A DNA stretch of 64,000 nt from Alkalicaulis satelles. GTDB lineage: Bacteria > Pseudomonadota > Alphaproteobacteria > Caulobacterales > Maricaulaceae. The DNA lies in contig NZ_VWOJ01000001.1 in assembly GCF_008630495.1 (NCBI RefSeq), positions 1 through 64,000 on the forward strand. Direction: 5' to 3'. The notes below the pieces were generated by a model. The model was not told the DNA's origin. It worked only from the letters and a program-made list of their open reading frames with translations, and did not search any database. This document shows, piece after piece, positions 1-7,917 of this stretch (its first letter is position 1; each line of letters opens with the position of its first letter). The position numbers and the translations under genes are program-made.

Positions 1-556
1 TTCTCTTCGCCGATCTCCGGGTTGTTGCCTTCCATGGCCGCCAGCGCCGAACCCGCCACGATCGGAATATCGTCGCCGGGGAAGTCATAGCTCGACAAAA
101 GCTCGCGGATCTCCATCTCCACCAGCTCCAGAAGCTCGGGATCGTCGACCTGGTCCACCTTGTTCATGAACACAACCAGCGCCGGAACACCGACCTGGCG
201 GGCCAGAAGAATGTGCTCGCGCGTCTGAGGCATCGGGCCGTCAGCGGCGTTCACAACCAGGATCGCCCCGTCCATCTGGGCTGCGCCCGTGATCATGTTC
301 TTCACATAGTCGGCGTGGCCCGGGCAGTCGACGTGCGCATAGTGACGCCCATCGGTCTCGTACTCAACGTGAGCGGTCGAGATCGTGATCCCGCGCGCCT
401 TCTCCTCCGGCGCGCCGTCAATCTGGTCATAGGCGCGGAACTCGCCGAAATACTTCGTGATCGCTGCCGTCAAAGTCGTCTTGCCATGGTCAACGTGACC
501 AATCGTGCCAATGTTGACGTGCGGCTTGTTACGCTCAAACTTACCCTTGGCCATGT
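1..556 (-). CDS. tuf: Elongation factor Tu (3' end outside window)
   Basis: Delivers aminoacyl-tRNA to the ribosomal A site as a GTPase in the cytoplasm. The reverse strand from the ATG at 556 encodes the EF-Tu N-terminus: P-loop GHVDHGKTT at residues 19-27, the switch I effector region with RGITI, DCPGH near 81-85 and NKVD near 136-139. Only about 185 of roughly 395 residues lie in the window, so domains 2 and 3 are missing here. The gene immediately upstream on the same strand is a TPR/oxygenase gene, not fusA. This may therefore be the copy that sits outside the str operon (inference). The identification is certain. Confidence 0.98.
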
Positions 557-668
557 TGTCTCGACCCTTACGCTGGTGATGGCAGGGGGACGATCCGGGC
601 GCGGACCATCCCTTGGAAAACTGAGCGCGGGGCATAGCGCCCGCGCGCCGCGCTTGCAAGCCTGAAAC

Positions 669-692
669 GCGGCCCGGTGATGAGCGGGCCGC
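669..692 (-). terminator. GC-rich hairpin downstream of the TPR/oxygenase gene
   Basis: An 8-bp perfect inverted repeat (GCGGCCCG / CGGGCCGC, 8-nt loop) lies 15 bases past the stop codon of the 707-2104 gene. On the minus strand it is followed only by GTTTC, so it is a weak intrinsic terminator at best. It may separate that gene from tuf. Confidence 0.4.
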
Positions 693-706
693 GCCCGCAT
701 CTGGCT

Positions 707-2104
707 TCAGGCCGGGACGATATCCATGGCCATGGTCAGGCGCGCCTCCTTGCCCCCAAACGGAACCGTGCCATGCCACATATAGGAGGGAAACAGCACC
801 AGCATGCCCGGCTCGGGACGCACCCAGTGCTGGGCGGTCTGGGCGGGGGCGGCTGGAATGCCCGACTCCCCGAAGCGTATCCAGCCCTCGCGCCCGCCCG
901 AATCCACCGCAGAGGGCAGCTCCACATAAAAGGCCGAGGACAGCCAGCCTTGCGGGTGGACATGGTCGGCGTGAAACCCGCCAGGGGGCAGCCAGACTGA
1001 CCAGATGCCGTGTATGCGCCATTGCGCCGACCGCCGCCGTCGCAACGGGTCCGCGCCTGCGCCCAGACCGTCGATATAGGCGTCCACCAGCGGGCTCATC
1101 GCAGTGCGAAAGGCCTGGATGGCGGGGGTCTGAACCGACAGGATGTCCGGGCGCTGGCTGCCATGGCGCACCGATTGTCCAAAGGGATGGGCGGCGTAGG
1201 GGTGAGCGGCCTTGAGCTCAGCGGCCAGGTCTTTGAGATAGTCCGCCCGGCTGGACCATCCTGGCGGGGCGTCTATCGTCTGTGCGCGCACGAAAGAATC
1301 GTAATCATAGACCTCGCCAAAGCGTGCATCGCCCGTCATGCGCCAGACCATGGCCTGCAGATTGACCGCCTGCTGATTGTCCGGCGCCAGCGCCAGCATC
1401 CGGCTCGCCCCGTCCCGGGCGCCCGCTGAGTCCCCGGCGGCCAGGCAGGCATTCGTCCATGCCTCCAGCGCGACGAACTGGTCCGGCGCCAATTCCATCG
1501 CCCGGCGCGCGCGCGCCAGCGCGGCTTGAGTGCGGCCATGCTGATTGAGCATGTGGGCGGCCTGGCACTGCAGCAGCACATTGCCCGGCTCGCGCGAAGC
1601 CAAGGCTTCAATGGCCTGGCAGGCCGCGTCCATATCACCGGTATATTCCAGCACCCGCGCACGCACGAAATCCAGCGGTCCTGAGCCAGGACGCGCGGTG
1701 CGGTCGCGCTCAAGGGGCTTGAGGGCCTCTGAGCGGTCGCCGGTGCGCATCCAGATGAGCTGGCAGCGCTCGTACTGGGCGTCAGACAGGAAAGGATTGG
1801 CCGCGCAGGCCGCGTCAAAAGCCCCGGCGGCGCCGTCGAGATCACCGGTATTCATCAGGGCGCGCGCCAGCACCAGCCGGGTTTCGGCGGCTTTCAGCCC
1901 CATGGCGATGGCGCGCCGGGCCGTCTGTGCGCTCTCCTCATGACGGCCCATATCACCCAGCGTAGCGGCCAGATTGTGCACCGCCACGGCGCTCTGAGGC
2001 CAGGCCGCGGCGGCGGCCTCATAGGCGCTCAGCGCCTCTTCCATCCGCCCGGCGCTTTTCAGCGCCTGGGCCTGGTTGGTCATGGCCTGCAAGCTGACGG
2101 ACAT
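707..2104 (-). CDS. TPR-repeat protein with C-terminal 2OG-Fe(II) oxygenase domain
   Basis: About 465 residues. The N-terminal half (roughly residues 5-260) is a run of alanine-rich tetratricopeptide repeats. The C-terminal 100 residues match the putative 2OG-Fe(II) oxygenase family (2OG-FeII_Oxy_5 type): a [13 protein letters not shown] segment supplies candidate iron-binding histidines, WHGTVPF near the end supplies the distal histidine, and a following arginine could hold 2-oxoglutarate. These proteins are predicted protein or peptide hydroxylases; the substrate is unknown and cannot be read here. I start at the ATG at 2104, which has GGAG 8 bases upstream, rather than at the TTG two codons earlier. 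The gene stands alone between tuf and a small membrane protein. Confidence 0.8.
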   Translation of the reverse strand: MSVSLQAMTNQAQALKSAGRMEEALSAYEAAAAAWPQSAVAVHNLAATLGDMGRHEESAQTARRAIAMGLKAAETRLVLARALMNTGDLDGAAGAFDAACAANPFLSDAQYERCQLIWMRTGDRSEALKPLERDRTARPGSGPLDFVRARVLEYTGDMDAACQAIEALASREPGNVLLQCQAAHMLNQHGRTQAALARARRAMELAPDQFVALEAWTNACLAAGDSAGARDGASRMLALAPDNQQAVNLQAMVWRMTGDARFGEVYDYDSFVRAQTIDAPPGWSSRADYLKDLAAELKAAHPYAAHPFGQSVRHGSQRPDILSVQTPAIQAFRTAMSPLVDAYIDGLGAGADPLRRRRSAQWRIHGIWSVWLPPGGFHADHVHPQGWLSSAFYVELPSAVDSGGREGWIRFGESGIPAAPAQTAQHWVRPEPGMLVLFPSYMWHGTVPFGGKEARLTMAMDIVPA

Positions 2105-2137
2105 GGGCAAAGCTCCGTTAGACGCGCCGCAAGGGCC

Positions 2138-2320
2138 TCACGCCCGCACCGAGCCCTGTTTTGCGGTGACGGACCAGATCAGGGCGATGATCCAGCCGAT
2201 CACGGTCCAGCCCAGCAGGAGATTGGTCAGGAAGATCGCAAACCCGTTGTGATGGCCGCGCGCCAGCGCGATCACAGTGGGCAGGAAGTGCAACAAGACC
2301 ACAGCAAAGAGGATTTCCAT
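2138..2320 (-). CDS. Superinfection immunity family small membrane protein
   Basis: A 60-residue protein with two hydrophobic helices (about 3-20 and 26-50). The second has the LTNLLLGWTVIGWIIALIWS pattern of the superinfection-immunity family (Imm_superinfect), named after the phage T4 Imm protein that blocks DNA entry. Chromosomal members are widespread and mostly uncharacterised, so a real role in phage exclusion is not shown. An AAGGAG ribosome-binding site precedes the ATG at 2320, and a perfect 7-bp inverted repeat lies 15 bases upstream (see 2335-2351), suggesting dedicated regulation. Confidence 0.8.
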   Translation of the reverse strand: MEILFAVVLLHFLPTVIALARGHHNGFAIFLTNLLLGWTVIGWIIALIWSVTAKQGSVRA

Positions 2321-2334
2321 GGGGAGGCTCCTTC

Positions 2335-2351
2335 TTATCGATTTTCGATAA
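2335..2351 (-). promoter_or_regulatory. Operator-like palindrome before the superinfection-immunity gene
   Basis: TTATCGATTTTCGATAA has perfect 7-bp arms around a TTT centre. It sits in the short AT-rich leader immediately before the ribosome-binding site of the 2138-2320 gene. The position fits an operator for a homodimeric repressor. The binding protein is unknown; the XRE regulator encoded at 2754-3014 is the nearest candidate. Confidence 0.5.
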
Positions 2352-2399
2352 AGGTAGCCCCGTCCACACGCCTTGGCAAGGGCGGGATGGCTGCGCCGC

Positions 2400-2747
2400 T
2401 CAGGTCCGCGGGCGGATCACGGTCTCCAGCCCGGCCCTGAGGCGCGCACGATAGTGCGCCAGGCTGATCGGGGTGTGGGTGGAGTGCAGCCGCCAGCGCC
2501 TGAAATCATCGCGCACCGGCACTGACACCGAATGGAAGTACAGCGCGTCCTCATGCCCGGCGATGCGCGTGCTCCAGGAGCTCTCGCTGACCGGCGCCTC
2601 GCCCTCGAATACGCCCGCGCCCTGCAGGGTGATGAATTGCCGGTCGGCGTCCTCGCCCAGCACGCCCTCCAGTGCGTCGCCCTCGCGCGAGGTTTTGAAT
2701 GCGCCGCCCAGCGCCCGGAAGCCGGCGGAGAAATTATAAAGCCGCAC
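2400..2747 (-). CDS. Hypothetical protein following an XRE regulator
   Basis: A 115-residue soluble protein that I do not recognise. It has no signal peptide or membrane helix and is rich in charged and aromatic residues. It begins at a GTG six bases after the stop codon of the XRE regulator (2754-3014) on the same strand, so the two are almost certainly co-transcribed. Many short XRE proteins carry a ligand-sensing C-terminal domain; here that role could be played by a separate small protein, but this is conjecture. The start is uncertain because the ribosome-binding site (AGGGCG) is weak and close. Confidence 0.6.
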   Translation of the reverse strand: MRLYNFSAGFRALGGAFKTSREGDALEGVLGEDADRQFITLQGAGVFEGEAPVSESSWSTRIAGHEDALYFHSVSVPVRDDFRRWRLHSTHTPISLAHYRARLRAGLETVIRPRT

Positions 2748-2753
2748 CGCGCC

Positions 2754-3014
2754 CTACTCGTAGGCCAGCAGGCTCGACAGGGCCGGCGACAGCGCCACCG
2801 TGGCGCGCCAGTCGTCAAACATGAGCCGGTTGCAGGGCCGCTCCAGCAACTCGGTGATGCGTGCGGTCAACGCTTCGGACGGAGCGGACGTGCCGGTTTC
2901 CAAGCGTGACAGGAAAGCCTGGCTGACGCCCAGCTCTTCCTCCAGCGCAATCTGTTTAAGACCCATGCGCTGGCGGAAGGCTCTAAGCTGCGCGCCCCAT
3001 TCAGAGGCCGCCAT
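2754..3014 (-). CDS. XRE-family helix-turn-helix transcriptional regulator
   Basis: About 86 residues. An N-terminal Cro/C1-type HTH runs from WGAQLRAFRQRMGLKQ through LGVSQAFLSRLETG, the classic pattern in which recognition helix SQAFLSRLE ends at the conserved ETG. After the HTH comes a short tail (FDDWRATVALSPALSSLLAYE) too small to be a separate sensor domain. The ATG at 3014 with GGAG seven bases upstream is preferred over a GTG 33 bases earlier. It is coupled to the unknown gene at 2400-2747. Targets are unknown. Confidence 0.82.
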   Translation of the reverse strand: MAASEWGAQLRAFRQRMGLKQIALEEELGVSQAFLSRLETGTSAPSEALTARITELLERPCNRLMFDDWRATVALSPALSSLLAYE

Positions 3015-3073
3015 GGCGTGCTCCGCTCTCTGCCGATTCAGGCGCACAGTTTATCGGCTGTGAGCCAGCCTGT

Positions 3074-4708
3074 TCAAGCATCCGGGAACTGATAGTCCTT
3101 GAACATCTCGCGCAGCTTGGTCTTGAGGATCTTGCCCGTGGCGCCCAGCGGCATTTCCTCAATGAACTCGATCCCCTCGGGCAGCCACCATTTGGGCACG
3201 CGCTCGGCCAGGTATTCGCGGATGGAATCGGCCGTCGGCGTGGTGTTCGGGCGCGGCTGGATGATCAGCAGCGGGCGCTCCTGCCATTTGGGATGGGGCA
3301 TGCCCACTGCAGCGGCCATCAGCACGTCCGGGTGGCCCATGGCGGCGTTTTCCAGATCGATGGAGCTGATCCATTCGCCGCCCGACTTGATCACGTCCTT
3401 GGAGCGGTCGGTGATGGTCATGTAGCCGTCTTCATCGAGATAGCCCACATCGCCGGTGCGGAACCAGCCGTCATCGGTGAAGGCTTCCGGGCCCGCGCCG
3501 CGGAAATAGCTTTCGATGATCCAGGGGCCGCGCACCTGGATATGGCCCGAGGACTGGCCGTCGCGCGGCAGCACATTGCCGTCGTCATCGACGCTGCGCA
3601 TCTCCACGCCGAACAGGAGCCGGCCCTGTTTGAGCTTGATCTTGATCTTCTCGTCGTCCGACAGCCCGTCATGCTTGGGCAGCAGCTTGCCGACCGTGCC
3701 CAGCGGGCTCATCTCGGTCATGCCCCAGCCTTGCTGCATGTCCACGCCATACTCGTCCTGATAGGCGCGCAGGAGCGCCTCGGGCATGGCCGAACCGCCC
3801 ATGAGGACGTTCTCCACACTGTCGATGCGCTTGCCGCTCTCGCGCAGATACTGCAGCAGGCCGAGCCACACGGTGGGCACGCCCAGCACCTGATTGACAG
3901 TCTCGCTTTCGATCAGGCCCTGCAGGCTGGCGCCGTCCAGCTGCGCGCCGGGCATCACCAGCTTGGCCCCGCCCATGGCCGCCGCATAGGGCACGCCCCA
4001 GGCATTGACGTGGAACATGGGCACCACCGGCATGATGACGCCGCGAGAGCCCACCCCGATCACGTCTTCAGCCAGGCACGCCATGGCGTGCAGCACGGTG
4101 GAGCGGTGGGAATAGAGCGCGCCCTTGGGTTCGCCCGTGGTGCCCGACGTGTAGCAAAGGCCGGCGGCCGCGTTCTCGTCGAAGCTGGGCCAGTCATAGA
4201 CCGGTGAGGCGTTTTCCAGAAGGGTCTCGTAAACCTGAGTCTTGGTCTTCATCTCCGGCCGGGTGGCCGGGCTGGTCATCACCACCCAGCTCTTGACCGT
4301 CTTGCAGTGGGCCGCGATGGCGTCCACCAGCGGCGCGAAGGTGACGTCGAAGAAGACATGCTTGGCCTTGGCGTGATTGATCACCCAGGCCAGCTGTTCG
4401 GGGCCCATGCGCGGATTGGCGGTGTGCACCACCGCACCCACGCCCGACACCGCGTAATATAGTTCGAGATGGCGGTGGGTGTTCCAGGCGATGGTGGTGA
4501 TGCGGTCGCCCGCCTTCACCTTCAGCGGCCCGGTCAGGGCGTTGGCCAGACGCTGGGACCGCTCGTGGCAGTCGGCATAGCCGTAGCGATGGATCTGGCC
4601 CGTATCGGGCATGCGCGAGACGATCTCGCGCTTGCCGTGGTTTTGGGCCGCATGTTTGAGAATGTCCGCAATCATAAGCGGACGGTCCATCATCTGACCG
4701 CGCAGCAT
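3074..4708 (-). CDS. Fatty acid CoA ligase (AMP-forming acyl-CoA synthetase)
   Basis: A 544-residue member of the ANL adenylating superfamily. It activates a carboxylic acid with ATP to an acyl-adenylate and transfers it to CoA, feeding beta-oxidation. The P-loop YTSGTTGEPKG lies near residues 186-196. The later GWFRTGDVGYLDEDGY and RSKDVIKSGGEWIS motifs include the hinge and adenine-site residues. The C-terminal GATGKILK holds the catalytic lysine. It resembles the medium/long-chain AlkK/FadD type with no extra domain. The ATG at 4708 has a strong GGAGGAG site seven bases upstream. Chain-length preference cannot be read from the sequence. Confidence 0.92.
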   Translation of the reverse strand: MLRGQMMDRPLMIADILKHAAQNHGKREIVSRMPDTGQIHRYGYADCHERSQRLANALTGPLKVKAGDRITTIAWNTHRHLELYYAVSGVGAVVHTANPRMGPEQLAWVINHAKAKHVFFDVTFAPLVDAIAAHCKTVKSWVVMTSPATRPEMKTKTQVYETLLENASPVYDWPSFDENAAAGLCYTSGTTGEPKGALYSHRSTVLHAMACLAEDVIGVGSRGVIMPVVPMFHVNAWGVPYAAAMGGAKLVMPGAQLDGASLQGLIESETVNQVLGVPTVWLGLLQYLRESGKRIDSVENVLMGGSAMPEALLRAYQDEYGVDMQQGWGMTEMSPLGTVGKLLPKHDGLSDDEKIKIKLKQGRLLFGVEMRSVDDDGNVLPRDGQSSGHIQVRGPWIIESYFRGAGPEAFTDDGWFRTGDVGYLDEDGYMTITDRSKDVIKSGGEWISSIDLENAAMGHPDVLMAAAVGMPHPKWQERPLLIIQPRPNTTPTADSIREYLAERVPKWWLPEGIEFIEEMPLGATGKILKTKLREMFKDYQFPDA

Positions 4709-4922
4709 CGGTGTCTCCTCCCGTTATGGCGCAGGCGCGCCAGCATGGGCGCGCCCGTCGGCGTCAAGCTGGCGCCATGAAAGGCGCACCGGCGATGAAT
4801 CGCAATCCCTATGCGGCAGAAAACCGCTTGCGGGTGGATGGGGGAGGGGGAAGGCGCGTGCTTGCCTGATCCAGAACGGGCGCCTACCGTTGCAGCCTTT
4901 GGCGCAGGCTATGAGGTGGCCC

Positions 4923-5678
4923 ATGTATCAACTGGATAAAGCCGAACAGGCCCGCGCCGAGCGCGACATCCGCGCTGCCTTTGCGCGCTGGAAAGAGCAG
5001 GAGAGCGCTGATCTTTTGGAGCGTGCACGCAAGCGGGCGGGCAATGAGCTGGAAGTCAGTGCGCTCATGGAACCCTATGTCGGCACGCGCTATGCCCTTA
5101 AAGGAAAGCACGGGCCGCAGCGGATCGTGATACTCAGCGCTGATGCGGGCGCCGCAGATGCAGTTGATTTTGACAAGCGCCGGGAAGAGTTCGGAGAGCA
5201 TTTTTCTGCATTGCCAGACAGCCCGCACCTGAGAGGCACGTTGCTCGCCTTGCAAAGCTGGTTCGGTACAGCAGAGCTCACCATTCGTGTGGATGGAACA
5301 GATGCGCCACTAATGGATTGCTTCGCTATGCTCAATGCAACACCGTTCGCGATCAGCCGCCCTGAATCCGGATCGAATAATTCGCATGTCACGCCTGGGT
5401 TGGCCCGGCGGAGCGCCGGACTAATCAAGACGCTAGTTGAAGCGCTGCAGCCCAATCTGGTTGTCGCTCAAGGCAACTTGGCCTGGGAGGCCCTTGAGGT
5501 TTTTCGCAAAGAAGGGCTTGTCTGGGAGCAAACCAAAGCGGCATCAGGGCTCTATTTCCTTCCCGTTGCGCACCCGTCGGCGCGGGGTAAGCTGTCCTGG
5601 AGTTCAACTGACAGCGCTTATTTCAAAGAGATGGTTCAGCCAGGCATTCATGAAGCTCGCAAACAGCTGGGGCTGTAA
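4923..5678 (+). CDS. Uracil-DNA glycosylase superfamily-like protein
   Basis: About 251 residues. The C-terminal half has hallmarks of the UDG fold: LQPNLVVAQGNLAWEAL, which corresponds to the strand-helix usually written P-x-hydrophobic-G-x-x-A, and later PVAHPSARG, matching the conserved HPS DNA-intercalation motif. The usual N-terminal water-activating motif (GE-x-PG type) is not evident; ILSADAG stands in its place, so glycosylase activity is doubtful. The N-terminal 70 residues are a charged helical extension. The start at 4923 has GAGGTG just upstream. GC content is visibly lower than in the flanking genes and the gene is transcribed alone, suggesting acquisition by transfer. Confidence 0.55.
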   Translation: MYQLDKAEQARAERDIRAAFARWKEQESADLLERARKRAGNELEVSALMEPYVGTRYALKGKHGPQRIVILSADAGAADAVDFDKRREEFGEHFSALPDSPHLRGTLLALQSWFGTAELTIRVDGTDAPLMDCFAMLNATPFAISRPESGSNNSHVTPGLARRSAGLIKTLVEALQPNLVVAQGNLAWEALEVFRKEGLVWEQTKAASGLYFLPVAHPSARGKLSWSSTDSAYFKEMVQPGIHEARKQLGL

Positions 5679-5712
5679 TTCACGCACCGCCCCCCTGATT
5701 GGCATCCGTTCT

Positions 5713-5732
5713 GGCGAGGTGTAAGCCTCGCC
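5713..5732 (+). promoter_or_regulatory. Hairpin enclosing the ribosome-binding site of the dehydratase gene
   Basis: GGCGAGG and CCTCGCC (7 bp, loop TGTAAG) end one base before the ATG at 5734. The 5' arm contains GAGG, the only Shine-Dalgarno-like sequence upstream, so the folded mRNA would hide it. It could alternatively be a weak terminator for the 4923-5678 gene, but there is no T-run. Confidence 0.4.
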
Positions 5733-5733
5733 C

Positions 5734-6714
5734 ATGACCACGCACCGGCTTCCTGATTTCAACGATGTCACCGCCGCCGCCGCGCGCCTGGCCGGCCACG
5801 CCGTGCGTACGCCCTTGCTCTCCAGCCCGGCGCTGGATGAGCTGACTGGCGCGCGCATTCTGGTGAAGGCCGAGCCTTTGCAGCGCACTGGCTCGTTCAA
5901 GTTCCGCGGCGCCTGGAACGCGCTGTCACAGCTCAGCGAGGCGCAGCGCGCGCGCGGCGTGGTGGCGTTCTCCTCGGGCAATCATGCGCAAGGGGTGGCG
6001 GAGGCCGCGCGCCTTCTGGGCGTGCATGCGATCATCGTGATGCCGTCCGACGCCCCGGCCATCAAGCAGCGCGGCGTCATCGCGCGCGGGGCCGAGCTGC
6101 GCCTCTATGACCGCGAAACCGAGAGCCGCGAGGCGATTGCGCGCGAGATCAGCGAGACCACCGGCGCGGCGCTGATCCCTTCCTTCGACCATCCCCACAT
6201 CATCGCCGGGCAGGGCACGGCGGGGCTGGAGCTGTTCGAGGATATGGCCGCGCGCGGGCTACGCGCCGACACGCTGGTGTGCTGTCTGGGCGGGGGCGGG
6301 CTGATCGGCGGGATCAATCTGGCCGCCGCCGCGCTGTCGCCGCAGACTGAGGTGTGGGGCGCGGAGCCGGAAGGCTTTGACGACCACGCCCGCTCGCTTG
6401 TCTCGGGCCGGCGCGAGCGCAATGCCCGCCAGTCCGGCTCCCTTTGCGATGCGCTTTTGTCTGAAAGCCCCGGCGCGCTGACCTTCGCCATCAACCAGAC
6501 GCGCCTTGCGGGCGTGGCGGTGATCAGCGATGCCGACGCGCTGCACGCCATGCGCGCCGCCTTCGAGCATCTCAAGCTGGTGCTGGAGCCCGGTGGCGCG
6601 GCGGCGCTGGCGGCGGTGCTGTCCGGACGCGTCGAGGTGAAGGGGCGCACCGTGGTGGTGATCGCCTCGGGCGGCAATGTGGACCCGGCGGTGTTCGCAC
6701 GCGCACTGGCCTGA
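5734..6714 (+). CDS. Threonine/serine dehydratase-type PLP enzyme
   Basis: 326 residues of the tryptophan-synthase-beta (fold II) PLP family. The Schiff-base lysine is K56 in GSFKFRGA. The substrate loop is SSGNHAQG at 80-87 and the phosphate-binding glycine loop GGGGL is at 186-190. There is no C-terminal ACT domain, so this is not the isoleucine-feedback-regulated biosynthetic IlvA. It is a short form that deaminates threonine or serine to the 2-oxoacid, or possibly a serine racemase. A small hairpin directly before the start codon covers the Shine-Dalgarno. The gene is followed convergently by a small membrane protein gene at 6718. Confidence 0.87.
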   Translation: MTTHRLPDFNDVTAAAARLAGHAVRTPLLSSPALDELTGARILVKAEPLQRTGSFKFRGAWNALSQLSEAQRARGVVAFSSGNHAQGVAEAARLLGVHAIIVMPSDAPAIKQRGVIARGAELRLYDRETESREAIAREISETTGAALIPSFDHPHIIAGQGTAGLELFEDMAARGLRADTLVCCLGGGGLIGGINLAAAALSPQTEVWGAEPEGFDDHARSLVSGRRERNARQSGSLCDALLSESPGALTFAINQTRLAGVAVISDADALHAMRAAFEHLKLVLEPGGAAALAAVLSGRVEVKGRTVVVIASGGNVDPAVFARALA

Positions 6715-6717
6715 GCG

Positions 6718-7101
6718 CTACAGCCCGCAGGCGAAGCGGCCCTCGCACACGGTGGAGACCACGGCCATATAGGCCAGCACCGCCACCGCCCAGATCATCG
6801 GCAGGAACAGGGTCAGGCGCCAGCCGGCTCCCGGACGGCGCAGGATGAGGAACGAGAACCAGCCCAGGACAAGCCCGCCCCCCGCCATCAGCGGTCCGGC
6901 GGACAGGAAGATGTACACGCCCTGTTCGACGGTGGGATTGGCGCTCTGGGCGATCAGGTTGGAGAAGGTGATGACATTGGGTATCCACAGCTGGAACCCG
7001 AGCCAGCCCACGGCCAGCGCTATCACGCTTGCCATCACCATGGCGAAGACTGCTAAGACCGTAATGCGCGGCGTCTCGATGGCGTCCAGTCCGTCTCTCA
7101 T
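6718..7101 (-). CDS. Small multi-spanning membrane protein, unknown function
   Basis: 127 residues with four predicted membrane helices (about 15-40, 55-78, 84-97 and 100-118). I do not recognise the family. It ends CEGRFACGL, with two cysteines exposed after the last helix. The ATG at 7101 is preceded by GGGGAGGGG. It is divergent from xthA with only 24 bp between start codons, so the promoters must overlap the genes. The long reading frame continuing upstream to 7617 is the antisense of xthA and is not coding. Confidence 0.65.
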   Translation of the reverse strand: MRDGLDAIETPRITVLAVFAMVMASVIALAVGWLGFQLWIPNVITFSNLIAQSANPTVEQGVYIFLSAGPLMAGGGLVLGWFSFLILRRPGAGWRLTLFLPMIWAVAVLAYMAVVSTVCEGRFACGL

Positions 7102-7125
7102 CAGCCCCTCCCCGGAAACCCGCTC

Positions 7126-7917
7126 ATGACCCTGTCCGTCGCCAGCTGGAACGTCAACTCGATCAAGGCCCGATTGCCCAACGTCCTCGACTGGCTGAAA
7201 GCCGAGCGCCCGGACGTTATTTGTCTTCAGGAAATCAAGACGGTGGACGAGGCCTTCCCCGCCATGGAGCTGGAAGACCTTGGCTATAATGTGAAGACAG
7301 TAGGGCAGAAGAGCTATAACGGCGTCGCCCTGTTGTCGCGCCTGCCCATTGAGGAAGTGGCGCTGACCGCTCTGCCGGGCGACCCGGACGATGAGCAGGC
7401 GCGCTATATCGAGGCGGTGATCAGCGCCAAGTCCGGCCCGGTGCGTGTGGCGTGCATCTATCTGCCCAACGGCAATCCCGCGCCGGGACCGAAATATGAC
7501 TACAAGCTGGCCTGGATGCAGCGCCTGCGCACGCGGGCGGCCGAACTGCTGGCGTTCGAGGAGCCGGTGATTCTGGCGGGCGACTACAATGTCATCCCGC
7601 GCGACGCCGATGTGCACGATCCGGCGGCCTGGGAAGGCGATGCGCTCACCCTGCCGGCCTCGCGCGACGCCTTCAGCGCCATCAAGTGGCTGGGCTATTC
7701 AGACGCGTTCGAGCAAGTGGACGGGCGCGCCCACCAGTACACCTTCTGGGACTATCAGGGCGGGGCGTGGAACAAGAATCACGGCATCCGGATCGACCAC
7801 CTGCTGCTAAGCCCGCAGGCGGCCGACCGGCTGAAATCCGTCACCATCGATTCGTCGGTGCGCGCGAAGGAGAAGGCCTCCGATCACGTGCCCATCACCG
7901 GCGTGTTCGATCTTTAA
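7126..7917 (+). CDS. xthA: Exodeoxyribonuclease III
   Basis: 263 residues of the Mg-dependent exonuclease/endonuclease/phosphatase fold. It removes 3' blocking groups and incises AP sites in base-excision repair. Landmarks: SWNVNS at 7-12, CLQEIK near 35-40 with the metal-binding Glu, AGDYNV near 155-160, and the C-terminal SDHVPI with the catalytic Asp-His. Length matches the family. Its stop codon overlaps that of the convergent bcp-like gene in a shared TTAA at 7914-7917. Confidence 0.96.
   Translation: MTLSVASWNVNSIKARLPNVLDWLKAERPDVICLQEIKTVDEAFPAMELEDLGYNVKTVGQKSYNGVALLSRLPIEEVALTALPGDPDDEQARYIEAVISAKSGPVRVACIYLPNGNPAPGPKYDYKLAWMQRLRTRAAELLAFEEPVILAGDYNVIPRDADVHDPAAWEGDALTLPASRDAFSAIKWLGYSDAFEQVDGRAHQYTFWDYQGGAWNKNHGIRIDHLLLSPQAADRLKSVTIDSSVRAKEKASDHVPITGVFDL

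Noticed and set aside
2138-3014. Prophage remnant
   Set aside because: An Imm-like protein and an XRE regulator alone are not enough. There are no integrase, structural or lysis genes, and neighbours are ordinary chromosomal genes.
7102-7617. Upstream extension of the small membrane protein at 6718
   Set aside because: It is antisense to xthA. A GGGGAGGGG ribosome-binding site supports the start at 7101.
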